The translations under genes were made by a program, and so were the position numbers. 43,722 nucleotides of DNA, taken from Marisediminitalea oceani. Its GTDB lineage: Bacteria > Pseudomonadota > Gammaproteobacteria > Enterobacterales > Alteromonadaceae. Of this stretch, positions 8,551 to 16,906 are shown one piece after another (position 1 is the first letter of the stretch; every line of letters starts with the position of its first letter). The notes under the pieces were generated by a model. That model saw only the letters and a list, made by a program, of their open reading frames with translations. It was not told the DNA's origin and searched no databases. The stretch lies in contig NZ_RCUA01000042.1 of assembly GCF_003731635.1 (NCBI RefSeq), positions 1 to 43,722 of the forward strand, read 5' to 3'.

Positions 8551-9981
8551 GTGAGTAAGTTTGAACACCCTGACAACAACTATACTTTGCAAGTTAAGCA
8601 GCTTATCGAAGAGGTTTATCCAAAGGATGATCGGCTGGATTCGGTGTACAGTGATGCCAGACAATATTTTGCAGAGGCCAGCGCCCAGCAGTCAGCACTT
8701 GCGGAGTTACAGAAACAGCTTACCCGTGCAGAACAGCAGAAAAAAGGTCAGGCAAAAGCCGAGCAACTGCGTAAGCAGATAAAAGACCTATCCGCCTCCC
8801 ACGACGATGGGCGCTATCAGCGTATTGAGCGATTGCATTCGGTGGCCAGTCAGCTGATTAGCCTGTGCGAAGGCGAAAGTTTTGAAGATACCCAGATGTT
8901 AAGCTCCAAGTTTCTGGGGACCCTGATGCTTATTACCCGCGGACCAGAACGCAATTTTGCGAGCCTGCACCAACGCTTAAAGCCACTTTATAAAGCGGTT
9001 CTGGCGTTACGGCTGGTGGACAAGGTGCACGACATGGATGTGCAGGACAACCGTTATCTGCGTTATTTAAAAGATTCCGTATTACGCTTTAAGGGCGATC
9101 GTGAACATCACGAAAAGTGGCAGGAAGAAGTGGCCATTCCCATTATAAGCTGCGCACTGTTGCAGGACATAGGCTTACAGTCACCCGAAGCGCTGTCTAT
9201 TTTGCATGGCGAAGACAACAAGCTGGATGAGTTTCGCGTGCTGGATGAGCCTACCCGTAAACAGTTACTTAAAATTAATTTTACCCAAACTCTGGAATAT
9301 CTGAAAAATGGGATGGGGATGCCGCGTTATATTGGCAACGATAAAGCAGAGCGGGATCGTTTCGTGCAGCGCCATACCGCCCTTAACGGATTTATGCAGA
9401 CCCTGATGAAAGACACTTATTTGTCGAAAAACGGGGTTGGCGAGCTGATAAAAATACCGCAAATCTACGCATCTATTGTGCTATCAACCAAGCCGGATTT
9501 CTCCAGGAAAAACCTGCCCAAAGGCTACGTGTTTATCGAACAGCTGGCCAAAAAGGGCGCACTGAACGCTGAGTTAGCCAAGGCGTTTGTGCAGATTGTG
9601 GGGTATTTCCCCCTTGGTTTTGGCGTGACCTATATTCCACGCAATGAAAAGGGCATCGACCGCGAACAGTATGAATGCGCTATTGTTACCCGTTTGAACC
9701 CACCTCATCCTGCCGAGCCGGTAGGGCGTCCGGTAACCAGAAACCTCTCTTATATTAGCTCTGGTAGCGACGAAGTCATCAAAAAGTCGAGCAACCTGTT
9801 TTTTCCGGCTAATCGCAAAAAGCTAATGCGGATTGGTCGTGAGCGACTCATGGAAATTATGGGTCAGTTATCCGGTAATTTTTCACCGGAAGCCGTTGAC
9901 GATCTAATCCCTTCTTGCTGGGAACCGGCAGACTATTTTTCGTTTAAGAAAAATCAAAACCTGTGGAATAAAGCCCGTTAG
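8551..9981 (+). CDS. Conserved protein with degenerate HD-GYP-like domain
   Basis: A 476-residue soluble protein, start GTG at 8551 behind AAGG. Residues about 40-80 are rich in Gln, Lys, Glu and Ala and likely form a coiled coil. The segment ALLQDIGL (Q205-D206) aligns by eye with the ALLHDIGK core of HD-GYP phosphodiesterases, and the stretch around residues 300-365 (IPQIYASIVLS...AFVQIVGYFPLGFGV) looks like the C-terminal HD-GYP helix bundle that ends in G-Y-P-x-G. The metal-binding histidine is glutamine and the GYP loop is missing, so it is probably not a c-di-GMP hydrolase; a binding or scaffold role is conceivable. It stands alone between two terminator-like hairpins. I do not recognise a named gene; the domain assignment is moderate. 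Confidence 0.6.
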   Translation: MSKFEHPDNNYTLQVKQLIEEVYPKDDRLDSVYSDARQYFAEASAQQSALAELQKQLTRAEQQKKGQAKAEQLRKQIKDLSASHDDGRYQRIERLHSVASQLISLCEGESFEDTQMLSSKFLGTLMLITRGPERNFASLHQRLKPLYKAVLALRLVDKVHDMDVQDNRYLRYLKDSVLRFKGDREHHEKWQEEVAIPIISCALLQDIGLQSPEALSILHGEDNKLDEFRVLDEPTRKQLLKINFTQTLEYLKNGMGMPRYIGNDKAERDRFVQRHTALNGFMQTLMKDTYLSKNGVGELIKIPQIYASIVLSTKPDFSRKNLPKGYVFIEQLAKKGALNAELAKAFVQIVGYFPLGFGVTYIPRNEKGIDREQYECAIVTRLNPPHPAEPVGRPVTRNLSYISSGSDEVIKKSSNLFFPANRKKLMRIGRERLMEIMGQLSGNFSPEAVDDLIPSCWEPADYFSFKKNQNLWNKAR

Positions 9982-10006
9982 GTCGATTAGTCGGCCCTCA
10001 TTTTTT
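9981..10006 (+). terminator. Rho-independent terminator
   Basis: GGTCGA-TTAG-TCGGCC (9981-9996, one G-T pair) followed after four bases by six T residues (10001-10006), directly after the stop of the gene at 8551. Stem is short but position and T-run fit. Confidence 0.6.
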
Positions 10007-10102
10007 ATCTGATTGCCAGTTTCATCTGGCCACACCCTCTGCTTTCCCCTCGCATCTCTTACCAGCGCTTTGCTGAGTGCCGATGATTAGTGCCAGTAAA
10101 TA

Positions 10103-10116
10103 TTGATCTGAATCAA
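10103..10116. promoter_or_regulatory. Perfect FNR-type binding site
   Basis: TTGAT-CTGA-ATCAA matches the FNR consensus TTGAT-N4-ATCAA at all ten conserved positions. Its centre is about 54 bp before the ATG of the GbsR-type gene that leads the bd-oxidase operon. Activation or repression depends on the transcription start, which is not clear from sequence. An FNR homologue (EtrA/Fnr) would link the operon to oxygen supply. Confidence 0.75.
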
Positions 10117-10130
10117 AGTTCGATCTAAAC

Positions 10131-10148
10131 TTTCAGAAATTACTGAAA
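10131..10148. promoter_or_regulatory. Candidate operator TTTCAG-N6-CTGAAA
   Basis: An 18-bp inverted repeat with 6-bp arms and an AT spacer lies 15 bp before the start of the GbsR/MarR-type regulator gene. Its place between the FNR box and the start codon is where an autoregulatory site would be expected. That the neighbouring regulator binds here is inference. Confidence 0.4.
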
Positions 10149-10163
10149 CTTTAGAAGATAAAA

Positions 10164-10715
10164 ATGAACATGTCACCGCTGGTCACTTCTGCTGTTATGC
10201 ATTTTGGGGAAATGGGCAATCGCTGGGGATTTAACCGCACAGTTGGTCAAATTCTCGCGCTCATCGTATTACATGAAGAGCCATTGTCTGCGCAGGAAAT
10301 TGCGGACGCCTTAAGTATCTCTAGAGGGAACACCAGTATGGGTCTTAAAGAGCTGCAATCATGGCAGTTGATTAAGCAACATCATGTACCGGGTGAACGG
10401 AAGGAATTTTTCGTTCCGGCGGGCACTATCTGGGTGCTGGCTAACCGGGTGTTTGAGGAGCGCCGCAAGCGCGAGATCGACCCTACCATGTCGCTGCTGC
10501 GCGATTTGATGATGGACACACCAAGCGGTGAAAAAGACATTGCCGTTCAGGCCCGCTTAAATGAAATACACGATCTACTCGAGTCGGTGACAGCCTGGTC
10601 TCAGGAATTACAGAACCTGGGCCCGGAAAAGCTTGACACCTTAATGAAACTCGGCGCCGGGGTTGGCCGCATTCTGGAGCTTAAAGACAAGCTTCTGCCA
10701 GCCAAATCTAACTAA
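10164..10715 (+). CDS. GbsR/MarR-family transcriptional regulator
   Basis: A 183-residue winged-helix regulator of the GbsR group. The DNA-binding region covers about residues 20-90: a helix (GQILALIVLHEEPLSAQEIADAL), the recognition helix (SISRGNTSMGLKELQSWQLI) and a wing ending near GERKEFF. The C-terminal half is helical and probably dimerises. Named GbsR proteins sense choline for glycine-betaine synthesis, but relatives regulate other loci. This gene ends 13 bp before cydA on the same strand, so its likely target is the bd-oxidase operon it leads. The upstream region has an FNR-type box and a small inverted repeat. Confidence 0.85.
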   Translation: MNMSPLVTSAVMHFGEMGNRWGFNRTVGQILALIVLHEEPLSAQEIADALSISRGNTSMGLKELQSWQLIKQHHVPGERKEFFVPAGTIWVLANRVFEERRKREIDPTMSLLRDLMMDTPSGEKDIAVQARLNEIHDLLESVTAWSQELQNLGPEKLDTLMKLGAGVGRILELKDKLLPAKSN

Positions 10716-10728
10716 CCAGGAGGCCATT

Positions 10729-12096
10729 GTGGACGCATTGTTACTGTCCAGGCTACAGTTTGCCCTGAACATCAGTTTTCATATTCTCTTTCCCACCATC
10801 ACTATCGCGCTGGGATGGTTCTTGTTTTATTTTAAACTTCGCTCAAACCTGAGTGGGCATCCGGTATGGATGCGGATTTACCGTTTCTGGGTACGGGTAT
10901 TTGCCCTCACCTTCGCATTAGGCGTTGTGTCGGGCGTTACCATGTCTTTTCAATTCGGCACCAACTGGCCCGGTTTTATGGAAAAAGCCGGTAATATTGC
11001 TGGCCCGCTGCTGGGCTATGAAGTCCTGACCGCATTTTTCCTGGAAGCGACTTTTCTGGGCATCATGCTGTTTGGTATGCGCCGGGTGCCTAACTGGCTA
11101 CACACGCTGGCAACCTTTGTAGTGGCTGCAGGTACTACGTTATCGGCGTTCTGGATCCTGTCGCTCAACAGCTGGTTGCACACCCCTCAGGGGCACGAAG
11201 TAATAGATGGTGTAATCTACGCTAAAGACTGGTCGGCCATCATCTTTAATCCTTCTTTCCCTTATCGGTTCAGCCATATGTTATTGGCTTCCGGGCTAAC
11301 GGCCAGCTTTTTAATTGCGGGATTATCGGCCTATCGTCTGCTTATTGGCGATAACAAAATTGCCCCGAAACTCGCTCTTAAAACGGCCACCTATACTGCG
11401 GCGGTGCTAATTCCGTTACAAATTCTGGCTGGCGATATGCACGGCTTGAACACCCTTGAGTATCAGCCGCAAAAAGTGGCAGCCATGGAAGGGGTTTGGG
11501 AAACCGAGCAAGGCGCGCCGTTGCTGTTATTCGCTATTCCGGACGAACAGGAACGAACCAACCATGCCGAACTCGCCATTCCGAATCTGGCCAGTTTCAT
11601 TCTTACCCATGAACTGAATGGTGAAATTAAAGGTTTGAATGAGTTTCGCGGCGAGCATCCGCCCGTTGCGCCGGTGTTTTACTCCTTCAGGGTGATGGTT
11701 GGTATGGGCGTACTCATGCTGTTTGCCGCCTGGGCAGGCGCCTATTATCTGTTCCGCCGGGGCGAATTACCCGACTGGTTAGGCAAGCTGTTTATCGCTA
11801 TGAGCTTCAGTGGCTGGGTGGCAACCCTGGCCGGCTGGTATGTCACCGAAGTCGGCCGTCAGCCCTACCTCGTCAGCGGTGTTCTGCGTACCGCTGATGC
11901 TGTCACTGGTCTGCCATCACACAATATTGGCTTGTCATTCACGCTATACGCAGTGATTTATGCCGTACTGATGGTGGCTTACATCCGCACGTTAACCCTG
12001 ATGTGTCGCAAGTCGGTGGGGATTGAGGAAATTAGCAAGGGAGACGCTGACGAAAGACATACTAATAAACTCGATATTGCCAACAGCAATGCATAG
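10729..12096 (+). CDS. cydA: Cytochrome bd quinol oxidase subunit I (CIO type)
   Basis: A 455-residue integral membrane protein with about nine helices, carrying the three hemes of a bd-type quinol oxidase that reduces O2 to water. The GTG at 10729 is chosen because AGGAGG lies 5 bases upstream and the product then starts exactly where the family does. H18 is the expected high-spin heme ligand, H183 (FSHMLLAS) a low-spin heme ligand, and the Met in FRVMVG the other. The EVGRQPY motif is present. It is about 65 residues shorter than E. coli CydA, consistent with a short Q-loop, as in the cyanide-insensitive CioA group. cydB follows after 9 bp. Confidence 0.93.
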   Translation: MDALLLSRLQFALNISFHILFPTITIALGWFLFYFKLRSNLSGHPVWMRIYRFWVRVFALTFALGVVSGVTMSFQFGTNWPGFMEKAGNIAGPLLGYEVLTAFFLEATFLGIMLFGMRRVPNWLHTLATFVVAAGTTLSAFWILSLNSWLHTPQGHEVIDGVIYAKDWSAIIFNPSFPYRFSHMLLASGLTASFLIAGLSAYRLLIGDNKIAPKLALKTATYTAAVLIPLQILAGDMHGLNTLEYQPQKVAAMEGVWETEQGAPLLLFAIPDEQERTNHAELAIPNLASFILTHELNGEIKGLNEFRGEHPPVAPVFYSFRVMVGMGVLMLFAAWAGAYYLFRRGELPDWLGKLFIAMSFSGWVATLAGWYVTEVGRQPYLVSGVLRTADAVTGLPSHNIGLSFTLYAVIYAVLMVAYIRTLTLMCRKSVGIEEISKGDADERHTNKLDIANSNA

Positions 12097-12105
12097 GAGC
12101 CCGAC

Positions 12106-13116
12106 ATGCCATTTGAATCACTCTCTGTTACCGCGCTGGGCAATATCTACCTGGGACTGTTGGCGCTTGCGGTATTGTTATACGCCATACTCGACGGCTA
12201 CGACCTGGGCGTAGGGGTGCTATTTCCGCCCCATAACGAACAGTTTAAAGACGATATGATAGCCTCCATCGGCCCCTACTGGGATGCCAACGAAACCTGG
12301 TTAGTGCTGGCGGTAGGCATATTGCTGATTGCCTTTCCCGAGGCCCACAGCCAGATACTGCAAACACTGTATTTACCGGCCACCTTTATGTTGCTTGGGC
12401 TTATTCTGCGTGGCGTCTCTTTTGATTTTCGCGCCAAAGTGCCCCATAACAAAAAGCCCAAGTGGGATACCTGCTTTAAATACGGCTCCATACTCACCAC
12501 GTTATCCCAGGGCTATATGCTGGGTATCTGGGTTACCGGATTGCGCACCGATATCTATGCCCAGGGCTTTGCATTACTGGCCGCTTTTGGAGTAACCGCA
12601 GCCTATGCATTTATTGGTGCCTGCTGGTTGATCCTCAAATCCGAAGGCGATTTACAGGCCAAAGCTTTTTACTGGGCTAAGCGCTGCTTGTTGGTGCTGG
12701 CCAGCGGCATCCTGGCCGTGAGTCTGCTTAATCTTACCCTGCATGATGAAGTGCGGGTGCTGTGGCTGGAAAGCCCGGTGGGCTGGGTGTTAATGACTAT
12801 CCCGCTGACCTGCTTTGCGCTGTTGTTGCTATGCAGTGTGGTACTGAAAAAACTCCCCGAGGCCGACGGCAAAGGAGAATGGTTACCCTTTGCCATTGCC
12901 TTGCTGATTTTTGGTTTATGCTTCGCTGCGTTTGGTATCAGTTACTACCCGTACGTGGTACCGGGAAAGCTGGCGTTTATGGATGTGCTCAGCGATGGCA
13001 ACTCATTGCGTTTTCTGCTGGTGGGGGCGGTTGTGGTAGTGCCCTGTATTTTAGCTTATACGGTGCTGGTGTATCGCATTTTTGCCGGCAAATCGGAAAA
13101 GCTGTCCTATTATTAG
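12106..13116 (+). CDS. cydB: Cytochrome bd quinol oxidase subunit II
   Basis: A 336-residue partner of CydA with about eight transmembrane helices. The N-terminal LDGYDLGVG segment (residues about 27-35) is the family hallmark, with aspartates that belong to the proton/quinol side, and DANETWLV (about 63-70) is also conserved. It has no heme ligands of its own. GGAGC precedes the ATG. Together with cydA it forms the heterodimeric core. No standard cydX or DUF2474 small-subunit gene follows, but an unclaimed frame that would encode a membrane helix overlaps the 3' end (see findings). Confidence 0.93.
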   Translation: MPFESLSVTALGNIYLGLLALAVLLYAILDGYDLGVGVLFPPHNEQFKDDMIASIGPYWDANETWLVLAVGILLIAFPEAHSQILQTLYLPATFMLLGLILRGVSFDFRAKVPHNKKPKWDTCFKYGSILTTLSQGYMLGIWVTGLRTDIYAQGFALLAAFGVTAAYAFIGACWLILKSEGDLQAKAFYWAKRCLLVLASGILAVSLLNLTLHDEVRVLWLESPVGWVLMTIPLTCFALLLLCSVVLKKLPEADGKGEWLPFAIALLIFGLCFAAFGISYYPYVVPGKLAFMDVLSDGNSLRFLLVGAVVVVPCILAYTVLVYRIFAGKSEKLSYY

Positions 13117-13222
13117 TAGGCGCTGTTATCTCCGGGTTGGTATTTACCGCCGTCTATCTTCTCAAATCAGAATGGCCTTACAGGGGCAGGGCCACTTGAG
13201 AAGAAAGCCGGTGTGATAACCG

Positions 13223-13236
13223 CTAAACCGGTTTAG
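13223..13236. promoter_or_regulatory. Perfect 14-bp palindrome
   Basis: CTAAACCGGTTTAG is a perfect dyad without a loop, 107 bp after cydB and about 150 bp before the S41 protease gene. Lack of a loop argues against a terminator and for a dimer-binding operator. No regulator can be named. Confidence 0.35.
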
Positions 13237-13387
13237 TCTGGTAACTGACTGTTTTCAGATGATTCGTATACCTCTGATTTTAATTAAATGGTAAAGTTGC
13301 TGACAATTCCTTTTTTAACTGATTCCGCTGTTGATTTGGTTAGAAAAAACAACACGACAGAAGATAATAATTGCCAGGGAGGCAACT

Positions 13388-15019
13388 ATGCGCTTATCTA
13401 AACTAGCGGCAGTCATCGTCGCAACCATTTCTTTTTCAGGGTTAACTGCATGCGGTGGCGGCTCCAACTCTTCGGGTCCTGCACCCACGCCAACACCTAC
13501 ACCAACCGGGCCATCCTGGCAACCAGGCGTATTTGCGTCAGCATCGTCGCTGGAGGCGAAGTGCGAATCGCCACGAACCGGTATTGATCCTTTCACCGGC
13601 CAGCAGTACCCGGATGGGGCGGGCAGCAGTCTGGAGGAAAAGCTGTGGCTTCGTAGCTGGACCAATGAGACCTACCTTTGGTACGACGAGGTGGATGATA
13701 ACAATCCGGCCAATTATTCAGTATTAGGATATTTTGACCAGTTAAAAACGACTGCGACCACGCCAAGCGGTACCCCAAAAGACAATTTCCATTTTTATCA
13801 ACCCACCGATGAATACAACGAACTGACTCAAAGTGGTGTTGCATCAGGTTATGGGTTCGACTGGGAGTTTGTGCGAAATACCTCGCCAAGAGAGTTAGTA
13901 GTCAGATTTGCCGAACCCGGCTCGCCTGCTGATCTGGCAGGCATCCCGCGGGGCGCGTCAGTAAAGCTGGTTAATGGCATCGATTTTGTTAATACCAACA
14001 GCAGCACCGATATCGATGCGCTGAATGATGCCCTGTTTCCTGCCGATAATGGCACTACTACCAGTTTTGTGTTTGAACTCGTTAATGGTGATGAACTGGC
14101 GGTGGATGTGACCTCAGCCGACGTTCAGGTATCGCCGGTGCAGCATGTTCAGGTATTAGACACGCCCGCTGGCAGAACGGGGTATTTTCAGTTCAATACC
14201 TTTATCCGCACCGCCCAGTATGACCTGATTGACGCTTTTGATGGATTTATCGATGAAAACGTCACCGAGCTGGTTATTGATCTGCGTTATAATGGCGGGG
14301 GCTTATTGGCTCTGGCATCTCAGCTGTCTTACATGGTGGCGGGTCCTGCCCAGACCAACAATGCTTATTTTGAAACCCTGCAATTCAATGATAAATCGCC
14401 AAACAGGGATCCGGTTACCGGCAATGTTATTCAGCCCACGCCCTTTTACAGCAACGAAATAGACTACAACGCCGGCCGTTTACTCAGTGCGGTGCTACCG
14501 AGCTTGTCATTAACCCGGGTATTCGTATTGACCACCGGTTCGTCTTGCTCGGCGAGTGAGTCAGTTATCAATGCGCTGCGCGGGATCGACGTAGAAGTTG
14601 TGCAGATAGGTTCTACCACCTGCGGCAAGCCATATGGCTTTTATCCGACTGATAACTGCGGTACTACCTATTTCTCCATTCAGTTTCAGGGCATAAATTA
14701 CAAAGGATTTGGCGATTATGCCGACGGCTTCATTCCTACCGAGACACCCAACTATGGCTATGAAGTACCTGGCTGTGCAGTAGACGATGACTTTAGCCAT
14801 CCGCTGGGCGATCCTGCTGAAGGCATGCTTTCAACGGCACTGGCTTACGCTGAAACCGGGTCCTGTCCTCAGCCAGTCAATCCTGCACCGGTGTCACCTG
14901 ATGCGGTTAATGCGCAGAGTTCGGAGTCTTCACTGGCCATTGAAAATCCATTCACGCTCAAAGAACGCCTCATTCTGCAAAACAAAATCAATGAGCCCAT
15001 TGTGACGGAGCAAGAGTAA
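13388..15019 (+). CDS. S41-family peptidase, lipoprotein
   Basis: A 543-residue envelope serine protease. The ATG at 13388 follows GGGAGG and gives a signal peptide with lipobox LTAC (mature C22); a longer upstream frame lacks this. After a Thr-Pro linker (about 31-41) comes an N-terminal domain, a PDZ-like region (about 165-235, with the AEPGSPADLAGIPRGA segment), and the S41 catalytic core (about 255-470). Conserved elements are DLRYNGGG, the nucleophile region GSSCSASE (about 385-391) and the general-base lysine K414 (CGKPYGF). Paired cysteines suggest disulfides. It overlaps the next lipoprotein gene by one base (TAATG). Substrate unknown; a quality-control or nutrient role is possible. 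Confidence 0.88.
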   Translation: MRLSKLAAVIVATISFSGLTACGGGSNSSGPAPTPTPTPTGPSWQPGVFASASSLEAKCESPRTGIDPFTGQQYPDGAGSSLEEKLWLRSWTNETYLWYDEVDDNNPANYSVLGYFDQLKTTATTPSGTPKDNFHFYQPTDEYNELTQSGVASGYGFDWEFVRNTSPRELVVRFAEPGSPADLAGIPRGASVKLVNGIDFVNTNSSTDIDALNDALFPADNGTTTSFVFELVNGDELAVDVTSADVQVSPVQHVQVLDTPAGRTGYFQFNTFIRTAQYDLIDAFDGFIDENVTELVIDLRYNGGGLLALASQLSYMVAGPAQTNNAYFETLQFNDKSPNRDPVTGNVIQPTPFYSNEIDYNAGRLLSAVLPSLSLTRVFVLTTGSSCSASESVINALRGIDVEVVQIGSTTCGKPYGFYPTDNCGTTYFSIQFQGINYKGFGDYADGFIPTETPNYGYEVPGCAVDDDFSHPLGDPAEGMLSTALAYAETGSCPQPVNPAPVSPDAVNAQSSESSLAIENPFTLKERLILQNKINEPIVTEQE

Positions 15020-15405
15020 TGCAAAAGCGAATGCGAACCGGGCTTTGGGCCTGTGCGTCACTGGTAGTTGCCAGTGGCTGCGCACAAACAAGTGATAACC
15101 AGCTGTATCCTGCCACTGTAAATACCCTGACTAATCAGCAGAAAGTGCAGATAGAGAGGGTTATCAGTGATTGGTTTGGTGGAACCAAAGTTACTCTGGC
15201 TGACGATGTGTTTAGGAACTCTTCGTTAGTAACCATCGAGCGACGAGGGCATCTGGACAGTCAGGGAAGACTGGTTGAAGGTCGTCATAACAATCAGGCT
15301 TATTCGTTCACCTTATATAAAAAAGGGACGCAGTGCCTGCTGAGTAACGATGGAACGGGCCAAAAGATTGCGCTTGATAATCTTGAGTGTGTAGCCACTG
15401 AGTAA
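15019..15405 (+). CDS. Small lipoprotein of unknown function
   Basis: A 128-residue predicted lipoprotein: basic N-terminus, hydrophobic core and lipobox VASGC. The mature part is short and mixed alpha/beta by appearance, with two cysteines near the C-terminus (CLLSND and LECVATE) that could pair. I do not recognise a family. Its ATG overlaps the stop of the S41 peptidase gene, so the two are translated from one message and the lipoprotein may be an inhibitor, chaperone or partner of the protease. That relationship is inferred from coupling only. Confidence 0.75.
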   Translation: MQKRMRTGLWACASLVVASGCAQTSDNQLYPATVNTLTNQQKVQIERVISDWFGGTKVTLADDVFRNSSLVTIERRGHLDSQGRLVEGRHNNQAYSFTLYKKGTQCLLSNDGTGQKIALDNLECVATE

Positions 15406-15411
15406 TAATAA

Positions 15412-15448
15412 GACGCTCAGAAAACCATTAATATGGATTCTGAGCGTC
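15412..15448. terminator. Bidirectional hairpin terminator
   Basis: GACGCTCAG at 15412-15420 pairs with CTGAGCGTC at 15440-15448, extended by AA/TT. It lies between convergent genes (lipoprotein on plus, nuclease on minus), with T-rich sequence on the plus side and a T-containing run on the minus side. Confidence 0.65.
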
Positions 15449-15455
15449 AATGGTT

Positions 15456-16253
15456 TTATTTGGCAAACACTTCGTTCAGGTAGTGTGCAATGCGGATGCC
15501 GGCCTGCTGCAGGCGACGTTTGGCAGTGGGGATGTGATCGTAAAGATAATCATAAGCCATGCGGTTGGCGTCTTCGGGGTAGATGGTGTCACGGATTTTC
15601 GTGCTCTCGGTGATCCACACTTCCGGATCTGTTGAGTGCCACGCTTTTATGTCTTTTATCGTGATCTTTTTGTCGAGCCAGTCGGTCCATTCGGTATAAG
15701 ACAGCTCTTTTTGGCCAATCATTTGTGAATCCCACACGCGGTGGAGGTTAGAATCCTGCCAGAAGAACCGTACTTTGACGTCGTTACCACCACGATCGGT
15801 GCCGTTGCCAGCATGAAGCGGTTGATGCAGGTCGCCGATGATATGCACAATAAAGCGCAGTGCCAGCTGTTTGTCTGCTTTAGAAGCCTTGCTGTCTTCA
15901 AGCGTGGCGCGGAACTGATTTAATGCGGTGACTGCATCGCCTTCTTCCGGTGCTTCGACTTCATGGTAGTGCTTGTCCTCAGGAACGGTAACGTAGTGCC
16001 AGGGTGAAGCGGTTTTCTGCCAGAACTTCGAAGGGTTCGACTTCATATCGTCAGGATAGGTGGAAGCTTCCGCGAGCGATTCGAGTGGCAGCAGCGCTTC
16101 TATTTGCTGTTTGGCTTCGGCAGAAAGGTGACGCTCGGCGATGGCTCCTGTTACGCGGTGGCCGGTTTGGCCCCAGCCAAAAGCGGGCAGGCTTAGAACT
16201 GATGAAGCTAGTAGAAGCAGTGCAACAGGGGCGTTTTTAGCGCGTGTTATCAT
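15456..16253 (-). CDS. S1/P1-type secreted nuclease
   Basis: A 265-residue zinc-dependent nuclease of the S1/P1 (phospholipase-C-like) fold. A signal peptide ends before W27; in this family the mature N-terminal Trp is itself a zinc ligand, and here the mature protein starts WGQTGH as expected. Further ligand segments are visible: HYVTVP, HIIGDLHQPLHAGN (His and Asp) and NLHRVWDSQM. Such enzymes cut single-stranded DNA and RNA, and some act as 3'-nucleotidases, so a periplasmic or extracellular phosphate/nucleotide-scavenging role is likely. Single gene, 33 bp downstream of ubiX and on the same strand. Confidence 0.93.
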   Translation of the reverse strand: MITRAKNAPVALLLLASSVLSLPAFGWGQTGHRVTGAIAERHLSAEAKQQIEALLPLESLAEASTYPDDMKSNPSKFWQKTASPWHYVTVPEDKHYHEVEAPEEGDAVTALNQFRATLEDSKASKADKQLALRFIVHIIGDLHQPLHAGNGTDRGGNDVKVRFFWQDSNLHRVWDSQMIGQKELSYTEWTDWLDKKITIKDIKAWHSTDPEVWITESTKIRDTIYPEDANRMAYDYLYDHIPTAKRRLQQAGIRIAHYLNEVFAK

Positions 16254-16286
16254 TTTAATTTCCTTTGCAAATATAAATCCGTCGGG

Positions 16287-16898
16287 TTACTTATTTTGAT
16301 AGCCCCAGCGTTCCATCAATGTCTGGTCTACGCCGATATGGTCGAGTACACGTGCCACGACAAAATCAATTAAATCACTGATTTGTTGGGGCTGATGGTA
16401 AAAGCCGGGTGAGGCGGGCATGATAGTAGCGCCCATTTGTGACAGTTTGAGCATGTTCTCCAGATGAATGCTTGATAGCGGCATTTCCCGGGTTACCAGA
16501 ATTAGCTGCCCGCGCTCTTTTAATACGACATCCGCAGCACGCTCAATCAGGTTGTCACAAGCGCCTACAGCGATGGACGACAACGTACCGGTAGAGCAGG
16601 GGCAAACAACCATCTGCTTTGGAGCCGCGGAGCCGGATGCAACTGGTGAAAACCACTCTTCTTTACCGCATACCCGGATCTGCCCGGGATTGGCGTTAAA
16701 GCGTTCCGTAAAAAATGCGCTGGCTGTCTCGGGTTGAGCCGGGATCTTCATGTCTTCCTCGGTGGCAAACACCACTTTTGCAGCGGAAGATATCAGTACA
16801 AATACGTCATACTGAGCCGCAACCAGTTGCTCCAGTAAACGAAGTGCATAAGGCGCACCTGATGCGCCGGTGATTGCCAGGGTGATGGTCTTTTTCAT
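16287..16898 (-). CDS. ubiX: Flavin prenyltransferase UbiX
   Basis: A 203-residue flavoprotein that joins dimethylallyl phosphate to FMN, giving the prenylated flavin cofactor for the UbiD decarboxylase of ubiquinone synthesis. The N-terminal [13 protein letters not shown] motif, the [12 protein letters not shown] stretch and VTREMPLS are typical, and length is standard. It follows mpl after 8 bp on the same strand, the same pairing seen in other Alteromonadales and Pseudomonas relatives. The partner ubiD is not in this window. Confidence 0.95.
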   Translation of the reverse strand: MKKTITLAITGASGAPYALRLLEQLVAAQYDVFVLISSAAKVVFATEEDMKIPAQPETASAFFTERFNANPGQIRVCGKEEWFSPVASGSAAPKQMVVCPCSTGTLSSIAVGACDNLIERAADVVLKERGQLILVTREMPLSSIHLENMLKLSQMGATIMPASPGFYHQPQQISDLIDFVVARVLDHIGVDQTLMERWGYQNK

Positions 16899-16906
16899 GG
16901 TATCTC

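Noticed and set aside
12762..13199. 145-residue ORF inside cydB
   Set aside because: Most of it is an alternative frame of cydB; only its last 39 codons are kept as a possible finding.
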